Positions 25,124 through 32,350 of a stretch of 64,000 bases of DNA are shown piece after piece. Source of the stretch: Marinovum sp048263515 (GTDB lineage Bacteria > Pseudomonadota > Alphaproteobacteria > Rhodobacterales > Rhodobacteraceae); NCBI RefSeq assembly GCF_048263515.1, contig NZ_JBLXEC010000011.1:68244-132243 (forward strand), written 5' to 3'. Under the pieces are notes generated by a model, which did no database searches, had not been told where the DNA came from, and worked only from the letters and a program-made list of their open reading frames with translations. Numbering within the stretch: position 1 is the stretch's first letter; each line of letters starts with the position of its first letter. The translations under genes and the position numbers were made by a program.

Positions 25124-25135
25124 GGGGCAGGGCAC

Positions 25136-27490
25136 ATGCTATTCGGACTTGATGGCGTCGAAATCGGCCTGATCATCGTCTTCCTGTGCCTCTTCGGGGG
25201 CATTCTTTCCGGCTTTCCGGTGGCGTTTGCCATCGGCGGCGCCGGCATCATTTCATTCGGCATCATTGCCGCGCTCGACAGCGCCGGGCTGCTGCTGCAC
25301 CAGGCCATCGATACCGGGTCGGCGATGTATGCCGATCTTGTCGCGCAGGGGGTGCGGCCGGATTCGATATCGACCTTCCGCTATCCCGAGCTGCCACGTT
25401 ACAGCGAACCGGTCTTCCCGAATGGCTGGGAAGTGGCGCTGGACCGCAACATCTCCTTCGTCGTCAACCGGATGAACGAGCGCGTGCTCGCCGGCCAGTC
25501 GATCGAGACGCTGCTGGCGGTGGCGATGTTCGTCCTGATGGGCATCACTCTGGAACGGTCGCGGATCGCCAATGACCTTCTGACCACCATGGCGCGGGTC
25601 TTCGGCCCGCTGCCGGGCGGTCTGGCGGTTTCGGTGGTCGTGGTGGGGGCCTTCCTCGCCGCCTCGACCGGCATCGTCGGCGCGACGGTGGTGACCATGG
25701 GGCTGTTGTCGCTACCGACAATGCTGAGGGCAGGCTATTCGCCACAGCTGGCCACCGGCGTCATTGCCGCGTCGGGCACGCTGGGGCAGATCATCCCGCC
25801 ATCGATCGTGATCGTCCTTCTGGGTACGCTGGCGGGGGACCTCTATTCCGCCGCCCAGGAAGAGCGCGCCACCCTGGCGGGCTGTAGAGATGCGCTGACC
25901 TTCCTCGGCGAGCCCGCGGTTGTCTCGGTCGGCACCTTGTTCCAGGCGGCGCTGCTGCCCGGCATCCTGCTGGCGGCGCTCTACGGGCTCTATGCCTTTG
26001 GCTACGCGCTGGTCAATCCGTCCAAGGCGCCGGCGGTGGAGCTTGGCGACGCCAACTCCGAGCCGGTGACCCGTGGCGAGGCGCTGACCTGGTTCCTGGG
26101 TGTGCCGGCGCTGTTGATCGTCGGCATGATCGCTCTGGGTCAGGTGGGCGTGATCGGTTCGCAGAACGTCATCGTCGACACCTATTCCGACGCCGGTGAG
26201 ACCGCGAGCCTGCGCACCAACGTGGGTGCCGAGTGCCGCGAGGCGATGATCGACCTGCACGGGCAAGAGGCCTGGGATCGCGCGGTTTCGCAACAGCAGG
26301 ACATCGACGCCGCCGGCGGTGTCGAACAGGCCCGCGCGCTGAGCGACGAGGAACGCGACGAGCTGCGCCGTGCCAAGGTTGCCAATGCGCCGGTGATCGG
26401 CACCGGCGTGGCGGTGGGCTTCCTGCTGCTGGCGCTGGCGCTGGCGGTGGCCCGGGGCGTGTCGCCCACGGCCGAGCCTTTGCCGCTGGTGGTGGGCGCG
26501 GTGGGCGTGGCGCTGGCGCTGCTGTTCGATGCGCTCTTCATCTCGCCATTGACCACTTCGGGCGTCACCTTCCTGATCCTGCTGGTGCCCTTAGCGCTGA
26601 CCCTCTGGGGCGTGCGCTACGCGGCGGGCATCCTGTCGCAGAACGAGCTTCTGCGGGTGGTCTTCCCGCCGCTGGTGCTGATCATCGCGGTTCTGGGCTC
26701 GATCCTCGGCGGCATCACCAACCCGACACCGGCGGCCGCGCTCGGCGCCGGCGGGGCGATCATGCTGGCGGCCTATCGCAAGCTGGCCGATGAAAACCGG
26801 TCGGGCAAGATGATCATCTGGACCACGTTCGCCGTGGTGATCATGATCCTGGTCGGGGTCAACTTCGACCTGCGGATCGGCCTGGCCGACGTGGCCTTCG
26901 AGAGCTACATCGCCTATCTGGTGGCGCAGGCGGCCTATCTCTTTGCCATCCTGGGGCTGTTCTATGCGCTCTGGGTGCTCTTTGCCGGCGGGGTGCTGAC
27001 CCCGGTGGTGCGAGAGACGGCCAAGGTGACCTCGATGGTCTTCACCATCCTGATCGGCTCGCAGCTTCTGAACCTGGTGGTGATTTCCTTCGGGGGTGAG
27101 CATTACATCCAGACCTTCCTTCAGAGCTTCGACAACGAGTTCAAGGTCTTCCTGATCGTGATGCTGGTGCTCTTCGTGCTGGGCTTCGTGCTCGACTTCC
27201 TCGAGATCATCTACATCGTGATCCCGATCGTCGGGCCGGTGATCTATGGCGGCACCTTCGATCCGAAGTGGGTGACGATCATGATCGCGGTGAACCTGCA
27301 GACGTCTTTCCTGACGCCGCCGTTCGGTTTCGCGCTGTTCTACCTGCGCGGGGTGGCACCGAAGGAGGTGACCACGGGGCATATCTACCAGGGCGTGCTG
27401 CCCTTCGTGCTCATCCAGGTGCTGGGGATCGCCATCCTGTGGTTCTTCCCGGCGATCGTGACCATCGTGCCGGATCTGATCCCGAACTAG
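25136..27490 (+). CDS. TRAP transporter large permease (DctM type, extended 784-residue form)
   Basis: 784 residues against roughly 430 for an ordinary DctM. Diagnostic segments include SGFPVAFAIGGAGIISFGI, AASTGIVGATVVTMGLLSLP, GTLGQIIPPSIVIVLLG and NLQTSFLTPPFGFALFYL. Extra material includes a soluble insert after the second helix (about residues 60-115) and a large insert in the middle (about 250-480) with a charged loop and further helices. GGGGCAGGGCAC precedes the start. It uses the Na+ or H+ gradient to import the ligand delivered by the binding protein. Confidence 0.9.
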   Translation: MLFGLDGVEIGLIIVFLCLFGGILSGFPVAFAIGGAGIISFGIIAALDSAGLLLHQAIDTGSAMYADLVAQGVRPDSISTFRYPELPRYSEPVFPNGWEVALDRNISFVVNRMNERVLAGQSIETLLAVAMFVLMGITLERSRIANDLLTTMARVFGPLPGGLAVSVVVVGAFLAASTGIVGATVVTMGLLSLPTMLRAGYSPQLATGVIAASGTLGQIIPPSIVIVLLGTLAGDLYSAAQEERATLAGCRDALTFLGEPAVVSVGTLFQAALLPGILLAALYGLYAFGYALVNPSKAPAVELGDANSEPVTRGEALTWFLGVPALLIVGMIALGQVGVIGSQNVIVDTYSDAGETASLRTNVGAECREAMIDLHGQEAWDRAVSQQQDIDAAGGVEQARALSDEERDELRRAKVANAPVIGTGVAVGFLLLALALAVARGVSPTAEPLPLVVGAVGVALALLFDALFISPLTTSGVTFLILLVPLALTLWGVRYAAGILSQNELLRVVFPPLVLIIAVLGSILGGITNPTPAAALGAGGAIMLAAYRKLADENRSGKMIIWTTFAVVIMILVGVNFDLRIGLADVAFESYIAYLVAQAAYLFAILGLFYALWVLFAGGVLTPVVRETAKVTSMVFTILIGSQLLNLVVISFGGEHYIQTFLQSFDNEFKVFLIVMLVLFVLGFVLDFLEIIYIVIPIVGPVIYGGTFDPKWVTIMIAVNLQTSFLTPPFGFALFYLRGVAPKEVTTGHIYQGVLPFVLIQVLGIAILWFFPAIVTIVPDLIPN

Positions 27491-27579
27491 GGATTGGGTT
27501 AGTTGAGACGGAGAGGCCGGGCCCTGTGCCTGGCCTTTTCTTTTGGGCTGAGAAACACCGATTGGGTCTTGTCCCGGCG

Positions 27580-27752
27580 CGTTAACAGCGGCTGCAAGCC
27601 GCCGCGCATCGCCGGGCCGCCTCCACGGCACGGCGATTTGGTTGGGCTGGGCGCGTTGCTCAGATCATCTTCAGATCTGGCGGGGATAAAGCGCTGCCGA
27701 ACTGGTTGAGGGTCGCCGCACCGCGGCCCGTCGATGCGCGGCTTGCGGTTGT
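27580..27752. repeat. Copy A of ~180-base intergenic repeat
   Basis: Contains GTTAACAGCGGCTGCAAGCC at its start and the core GGGGATAAAGCGCTGCCGAAC-type sequence near 27680, then CGCCGCACCGCGGCCCG. It is closely similar to copy B (27784-27962) and more distantly to the two copies near 40 kb. No credible gene lies in 27491-28018. Confidence 0.8.
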
Positions 27753-27783
27753 GCAGGTGGTTGTTTCGGGTCCGTAGCACCTA

Positions 27784-27962
27784 GCGCGTTAACAGCGGCC
27801 GAAGGCCGCCGCGCATTGCCGGGCCGCCTCCACAGCGCGGCGATTGGGCTGCCGTCAGCGCGCCGATCTGAGGCCTTCCGGATTTGGCTGGGATAAAGCG
27901 CTGCCGAACCGGTTGCGGATCGCCGCACCGCGGCCCGTCGATGCGCGCACTGAGGGAACCCG
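27784..27962. repeat. Copy B of ~180-base intergenic repeat
   Basis: Direct repeat of copy A about 30 bases further on: GCGTTAACAGCGGCC, GCCGGGCCGCCTCCAC, GGATAAAGCGCTGCCGAAC and CGCCGCACCGCGGCCCG recur in the same order and spacing. It ends about 57 bases ahead of the lipid kinase start. Confidence 0.8.
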
Positions 27963-28018
27963 CGCAGTTCTCGTGCATTGACCCTCCGAGGGTTCAAACC
28001 ACGGGACAGCGATCACCC

Positions 28019-28915
28019 ATGCGCGCTTGCATCATTCTCAACCCGGCCTCCGGGCGGGGCGACCATCGGGGCGACGCGGTCCGCGCCGCCGCGGCGAAAT
28101 TTCCCGACGTCGAGCTGCGCCAGGTGCCCAGCCCGTCGAAACTGCGCGAGACCGTCGACAAGGCGCTGGCCGAGGGCTGCAACCCGATCATCGCCGCCGG
28201 CGGCGACGGCACCATCGGCGCCTTGGCCTCGGCGCTTGCCGGCACCAACGTCTCGCTGGGCATCCTGCCGATGGGCACCTTCAACTACTTCGCCCGCAGC
28301 CTCGATCTGCCGGAAGACCCGGTCGAGGCGCTGCAGGTCGCGCTCAACGGCGTCGACCGCAAGGTGCCGATCGGCGACGTCAACGGCCGGGTGTTTCTCA
28401 ACAATGCCAGCCTCGGCGCCTATGCCTCGGTGCTCAGCGTCCGCGAGAACATCTACAAGAGCTGGGGCCGCAGCCGGCTGGCCGCCTATTGGTCGGTGAT
28501 CGTGGCGATGACCACGATCTACCAGTCGCTCAAGCTGACCATCACCGTCGACGGCAAGCAAAACCGACTGAATTCGCCCATGGCCTTTGTCGCCAACAGC
28601 GCCTACCAACTGGACGAATTCGACCTCGAAGGCGCCGAGGAGATCAAGCAGGGCAAGCTCGCGCTTTTTGTCGCCCGCGACGTGGGCCGGCTGCACCTGC
28701 TGTGGCGGGCCTTGCGCATCTTCTTTCGCGGCGCGCGGTCTGGGACGGATTACGTGCTGCTCACCGGCGAGGAGATCACCATCGAGACCAAGCGCGCCAA
28801 ACGGCTGATCGCCTATGACGGCGAGAAGGAGCGGATGCCCGGCCCCTATCATTTCCGCCTGCTGCCCGGCGGGCTGACCGTGCGCGTGCCCGAGGCCGCC
28901 GAGGAGGCGGCCTGA
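28019..28915 (+). CDS. Diacylglycerol kinase-like lipid kinase (YegS/DAGKc family)
   Basis: 298 residues. IILNPASGRGD at the N-terminus, the nucleotide-binding AAGGDGTIGALASAL and the following LGILPMGTFNYFARSL are the DAGK catalytic domain signatures. The family phosphorylates diacylglycerol, phosphatidylglycerol or related lipids; the substrate here is unknown. It overlaps the following phosphoesterase gene by one base (TGATG), suggesting joint function in lipid or phosphate metabolism. No strong ribosome site is visible before the ATG at 28019. Confidence 0.88.
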   Translation: MRACIILNPASGRGDHRGDAVRAAAAKFPDVELRQVPSPSKLRETVDKALAEGCNPIIAAGGDGTIGALASALAGTNVSLGILPMGTFNYFARSLDLPEDPVEALQVALNGVDRKVPIGDVNGRVFLNNASLGAYASVLSVRENIYKSWGRSRLAAYWSVIVAMTTIYQSLKLTITVDGKQNRLNSPMAFVANSAYQLDEFDLEGAEEIKQGKLALFVARDVGRLHLLWRALRIFFRGARSGTDYVLLTGEEITIETKRAKRLIAYDGEKERMPGPYHFRLLPGGLTVRVPEAAEEAA

Positions 28916-29715
28916 TGCGGCTGGCGCTCCTGTCCGACCTGCACTTCGGCCGCGCCGACCCGGAGCTTGTCCCGCCCTTGCTCGACGCGCTCGAAGCGGC
29001 CGCGCCCGATCACATCGTCATCGCCGGCGATTTCGTCCAGCGTGCCCGCGCCAGCCAGTACGACATGGCGCGCAGCTTCGTCGACCGGCTGCCGGCGCCT
29101 TGGATGGCGGTGCCGGGCAACCACGACATTCCGCTCTTCAACCTCTTCGCGCGGGTCTTCTGGCCGCGCCGGGCCTACCGCCAGTGGATCGCCGAAGAGA
29201 CCGAGCCGATGCTGGTGACCGAGGCCTGCGTGGTGGCCGGTCTCGACACCACCCATCGCTACAACCGCCAGGGCGGCAAGGTCGACGCCGACCAGATCGC
29301 GCGCATTGCCGGGGTGATCCGCAAACATGCGTCAGAACGTCTGGTTCTGATCGCGGCACACCACCCGTTCCACCAGGGCGAGGACATCGCCAAGAAGCTG
29401 ATGCAGGGCGCGCCCAAGGCGCTCGAAGCCTGGGCCGAGGCCGGCCCGCATGTGATTCTCACCGGCCACCTGCACCGCTGGCTGGTCGAGCCCTTCGTGT
29501 CGCGCAAGAACCGCTCTGCCACCCTGCAGGTGCATTGCGGCACCGGCCTCTCGACCCGGCTGCGCGGTGAGCCCAACGAATTTGCCCTGCTGGACATGCA
29601 CGATCAGGCGATCGAGATCCGCCGCATGGTGGCAGAGGATGCCGACACCGGCTTTGCGGAAGCGGGACGCTGGTGTTTCGAGGTCACCAAGGGCAACTGG
29701 GCGCTGGCCGACTAG
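28915..29715 (+). CDS. Calcineurin-like metallophosphoesterase
   Basis: 266 residues. The two-metal site motifs appear in order: LSDLHFGRAD, IAGDFVQ, VPGNHDI, AAHHPFH and LTGHLHRWLV. The architecture resembles CpdA/Icc-type cyclic nucleotide phosphodiesterases, but substrates in this superfamily vary. It is translationally coupled to the lipid kinase (TGATG) and converges on bpt with three bases between the stops. Confidence 0.9.
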   Translation: MRLALLSDLHFGRADPELVPPLLDALEAAAPDHIVIAGDFVQRARASQYDMARSFVDRLPAPWMAVPGNHDIPLFNLFARVFWPRRAYRQWIAEETEPMLVTEACVVAGLDTTHRYNRQGGKVDADQIARIAGVIRKHASERLVLIAAHHPFHQGEDIAKKLMQGAPKALEAWAEAGPHVILTGHLHRWLVEPFVSRKNRSATLQVHCGTGLSTRLRGEPNEFALLDMHDQAIEIRRMVAEDADTGFAEAGRWCFEVTKGNWALAD

Positions 29716-29718
29716 GGA

Positions 29719-30540
29719 TCAGCGCGCCTTGGGGCTGAGGTCCGGCAGCGAGATATTGGCCACCTGTTCGGCAATCGGATCGGTCGAGATCGGATGCTCG
29801 TCGAGGTCATAGGCCTCGGGGTCCTGCATCCGGGTCCAGCGGCCCAGGCGATAGACCTCGAGCCCGGCGAACTTGGCCTTGTAGCCCATCTTCGGACTGC
29901 CCGGCACCCAATAGCCGAGATAGACGTAGGGAAGGCCGGCCTCGCGGGCGATCTCGATGTGATCGAGGATCATGTAGGTGCCCAGCGACTGCCGCGGCAG
30001 ATGCGGCTGGTAGAAGGAATAGACCATGCTCAGCCCGTCATCGAGCACATCGGTCAGGCAGACCGCGGTCAGCGCGTTGTCGCGGCGGTCGGTATATTCC
30101 ACCACCCGCGACCGGATCGGCGTTTCCTCGATCATCGCGGCGAATTCAAAGACATCCATGTCGGCCATGCCCCCCTCGGCATGGCGGCTCTCCAGATAGG
30201 TGCGGAACAGGTCGAACTGCTCGTCCGTGGCCCAGGGCGAGGTCGCCCGGCGTTCGAGATGATCATTGCGCTTCAGCGTGCGTTTCTGGCTTTTCGAAGG
30301 GGCGAAATCCTTGACCGAGATCCGCGCCGACATGCAGGCGGCACAATCGGTGCAGGACGGCCGGTAAAGCACGTTCTGCGACCGGCGAAAGCCCTGTTTC
30401 GACAGGCTGTCATTCAGGGTCTCGGCGCTTTCGCCCTGCAGCGCAGTGAACAGCTTCCGTTCCAGCCGCCCGTCAAGATAGGGGCAGGGCTGGGGGGCGG
30501 TCACGTAGAACTGTGGCGCGAGCGGAAGCGTGTGGCGCAT
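29719..30540 (-). CDS. bpt: Aspartate/glutamate leucyltransferase (Bpt)
   Basis: 273 residues from MRHTLPLAPQFYVTAPQPCP; AAAGGGATGTCCAG precedes it. The conserved cysteine cluster YRPSCTDCAACMSARI and the C-terminal block YLGYWVPGSPKMGYKAKF match the ATE1/Bpt family. Bpt adds leucine to N-terminal Asp or Glu, marking proteins for ClpAP via the N-end rule. An upstream in-frame ATG at 30573 overlaps the terminator of the RDD gene and is rejected. Confidence 0.95.
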   Translation of the reverse strand: MRHTLPLAPQFYVTAPQPCPYLDGRLERKLFTALQGESAETLNDSLSKQGFRRSQNVLYRPSCTDCAACMSARISVKDFAPSKSQKRTLKRNDHLERRATSPWATDEQFDLFRTYLESRHAEGGMADMDVFEFAAMIEETPIRSRVVEYTDRRDNALTAVCLTDVLDDGLSMVYSFYQPHLPRQSLGTYMILDHIEIAREAGLPYVYLGYWVPGSPKMGYKAKFAGLEVYRLGRWTRMQDPEAYDLDEHPISTDPIAEQVANISLPDLSPKAR

Positions 30541-30575
30541 CTGGACATCCCTTTGCTGGCAGAAAGATAACAACG

Positions 30576-30615
30576 AAAAACGCCGCCGCCAAGCGCAAGA
30601 CTTTGGCAGCGGCGG
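30576..30615 (-). terminator. Terminator of the RDD gene
   Basis: On the minus strand CCGCCGCTGCCAA, a nine-base loop and TTGGCGGCGGCG are followed by TTTTT. It lies about 40 bases after the RDD stop and just ahead of bpt. Confidence 0.8.
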
Positions 30616-30656
30616 TCATTTGCACATGGCGGCGGCGCAGTGGGCGGGCACGCCGG

Positions 30657-31094
30657 TCAGAGCCGGCGGTTCACCATCACCGTGCCAAGCACCATGTCGG
30701 TCAGGCCCTGACCGCGTTCCGAGGTCAGCATCAGCACCACGGAGCCCAGCTGCACCAGCGCCATCATGAAGCTCAGGTAATAGCCCAGCGTGTGCAGGAA
30801 GGCGGACCCGAGGTCGAGCGTCTCGCCCTGCGCATTGCGCAATTCGATCGACATCACCCGCATGCCCAGCGTCGCCGATCCCCCCGAGATCGTCATCACG
30901 CGATAGACGAATCCCACCGCGGCATAAAGAAAGGGCAGGAAAAACAGCCCGATAAAGGCGGTGAAGGGCAGCGCGATCAGGGTCAGCGCCAGGATCAGGG
31001 CAAAGTCGATCAGCCAGGCCATCAGGCGCTTGGGCGCGATATCGGCGTAGAACTCGGGCTGATACTGCGGATCGGGCAGGGCGGCGGTATACAT
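30657..31094 (-). CDS. RDD family membrane protein
   Basis: 145 residues. KRLMAWLIDFALILALTLIA carries the R and D of the RDD motif, followed by two more helices (LFFLPFLYAAVGFVYRV and the C-terminal pair). GGAGGACATG precedes the second of two adjacent ATGs, so 31094 is chosen over 31097. RDD proteins are small inner-membrane proteins, some linked to ion transport; function here is unknown. It lies between DUF2852 and bpt on the same strand. Confidence 0.85.
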   Translation of the reverse strand: MYTAALPDPQYQPEFYADIAPKRLMAWLIDFALILALTLIALPFTAFIGLFFLPFLYAAVGFVYRVMTISGGSATLGMRVMSIELRNAQGETLDLGSAFLHTLGYYLSFMMALVQLGSVVLMLTSERGQGLTDMVLGTVMVNRRL

Positions 31095-31167
31095 CATGTC
31101 CTCCGTTGGAAAGGGCGGCCCCCTGCATGGGGCCACCCGGTCGTTGCTGTTGGATCAGGCGTCTGGA

Positions 31168-31620
31168 TCAGGCGTCCTGGCGGGCGTCTTCGTTTTCCTC
31201 GTCACGGCGTTTCGCCGCGTCGCGTCCACGCTCGTCCATGAACTGGTCGAACTCGGCCTTGTCCTTGGCGGCACGCAGCCGTTCGAGGAAGGCTTCGAAG
31301 TTCTCCTGCTCTTCCTGCAGGCGGCGCAGGGTCTCTTCCTTGTAGGCATCAAAAGCAGTGTTGCCCGAGGGTTTCATCGCGTTCCAGCGCGCCGCGTGGC
31401 GGCTGGTCCGGTGGGAAGATTTGCTGCATTTGCCGAACATGCGTTTGCTCCAGATCATGTAAGCGAGAAGGGCGAGGCCAAGCGGCCAGAAGAAGATGAA
31501 GCCCAGGACCATCGCAGCAATCCAGGCACCTTTGCCCTTGCTGTCGAGCCAGGCCTCGCTGCGCGAGAACCAGCCCTGGGTGGACCGGATCGGGTGGACT
31601 TCGGTGGCGACGGTTGTCAT
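31168..31620 (-). CDS. DUF2852 family membrane protein
   Basis: 150 residues; GGAGAGCCCCG precedes the ATG. It has an aromatic N-terminal region (WFSRSEAWLDS), one strong membrane segment (AWIAAMVLGFIFFWPLGLAL plus flank), a basic stretch, and a charged coiled-coil-like C-terminus rich in Glu/Arg (EETLRRLQEEQENFEAFLER). This matches the alphaproteobacterial DUF2852 family of unknown function. Two 19-base palindromes upstream suggest a dedicated regulator. Confidence 0.85.
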   Translation of the reverse strand: MTTVATEVHPIRSTQGWFSRSEAWLDSKGKGAWIAAMVLGFIFFWPLGLALLAYMIWSKRMFGKCSKSSHRTSRHAARWNAMKPSGNTAFDAYKEETLRRLQEEQENFEAFLERLRAAKDKAEFDQFMDERGRDAAKRRDEENEDARQDA

Positions 31621-31645
31621 CGGGGCTCTCCGTTGTTTGGGTTCA

Positions 31646-31664
31646 ATGTGAATGCTCTTCACAT
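31646..31664. promoter_or_regulatory. Operator-like palindrome 1 ahead of DUF2852 gene
   Basis: ATGTGAATGCTCTTCACAT: seven-base perfect arms around five bases. Center 26-44 bases ahead of the DUF2852 start. The arm spacing (TGTGAA-N5-TTCACA) is one base longer than a CRP site. Confidence 0.7.
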
Positions 31665-31704
31665 CGCAACAGATGGGAAGGCCGCCCCCGGCCTGCAAGA
31701 TCCT

Positions 31705-31723
31705 ATGTGAATGTTTTTTACAT
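31705..31723. promoter_or_regulatory. Operator-like palindrome 2 ahead of DUF2852 gene
   Basis: ATGTGAATGTTTTTTACAT, the same pattern as the site at 31646 with one arm mismatch. It abuts the ybaK stop codon. Centres of the two sites are 59 bases apart. Confidence 0.65.
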
Positions 31724-32200
31724 TTAATTTGACTCTGCAATGAAATCAGCAGCTTGCGCACCGGTCAGCGGCTGAAGCCGCGCCGAGGGCAGGGCAAAGA
31801 CATGCCGTGGCGTGCCGCCCGCCGCCCAGATTTCGGCGAAATCCAGCAATCTGGGGTCCAGAAACGCCCGGATCTGGTTCAGATGGCCGATCGGCGCCAC
31901 CCCACCGATGGCAAAGCCGGTCTGCGCCCGGATCAGCGCCGCATCGGCCTTGCCCAGCGGCTCGCCGGCCAGCGCACTGGCCTTGTCGTCCGCCACCCGG
32001 TTGCCGCCGGCGGTCAGAAACAGGATCGCCGCGCCGCTCTCTTCGCCGCGAAAGATGATCGACTTGGCGATCTGGTCGATGTGACAGCCCACCGCATCCG
32101 CCGCCTCCTGCGCGGTGCGCGATTGCCCGACCTCGCGGATTTCGGTCTCGATCCCCGCCGCCGCCAGCGCCTGCTTCACACGTTTCAGCGATTTGCTCAT
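31724..32200 (-). CDS. YbaK/EbsC family aminoacyl-tRNA deacylase
   Basis: 158 residues from MSKSLKRVKQALAAAG; GGAGGATGGC precedes the ATG. AKSIIFRGEES, TAGGNRVADDK and TGFAIGGVAPIGH match the YbaK fold, whose members hydrolyse mischarged tRNAs such as Cys-tRNA(Pro). A much longer in-frame antisense extension runs through glnE but is a shadow. It is divergent from glnE. Confidence 0.92.
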   Translation of the reverse strand: MSKSLKRVKQALAAAGIETEIREVGQSRTAQEAADAVGCHIDQIAKSIIFRGEESGAAILFLTAGGNRVADDKASALAGEPLGKADAALIRAQTGFAIGGVAPIGHLNQIRAFLDPRLLDFAEIWAAGGTPRHVFALPSARLQPLTGAQAADFIAESN

Positions 32201-32261
32201 GCCATCCTCCGGTCTTTCCGGCCAGAAAGCCAACCCGGCGATCAAGGTCAACCACCCCCCG

Positions 32262-32285
32262 CTTCTTCTCTTTCGAAAATATGCC
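32262..32285. repeat. Half-copy of dispersed element (ybaK/glnE)
   Basis: CTTCTTCTCTTT + CGA + AAATATGCC, one arm of the dispersed element with one substitution, in the divergent gap 66 bases ahead of the glnE start. Confidence 0.7.
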
Positions 32286-32350
32286 ACGCCACCGCCCGCC
32301 AAAGGCCCCACCACTTGACGAGATTGCGCCCCCATGCACAACGTGGCCGC

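Noticed and set aside
23018..25135. 705-residue minus-strand frame across the TRAP genes
   Set aside because: Composition is typical of a shadow frame; the plus strand carries well-defined TRAP families with signals and ribosome sites.
27671..27997. Arg-rich ORF in the repeat region (minus strand)
   Set aside because: It is made of the duplicated 180-base repeat; its internal repetition (AHRRAAVRR twice) comes from the repeat, not from a gene.
31646..31664. CRP/FNR binding site
   Set aside because: TGTGA to TCACA spacing is seven, not six, and the FNR core TTGAT...ATCAA is absent.
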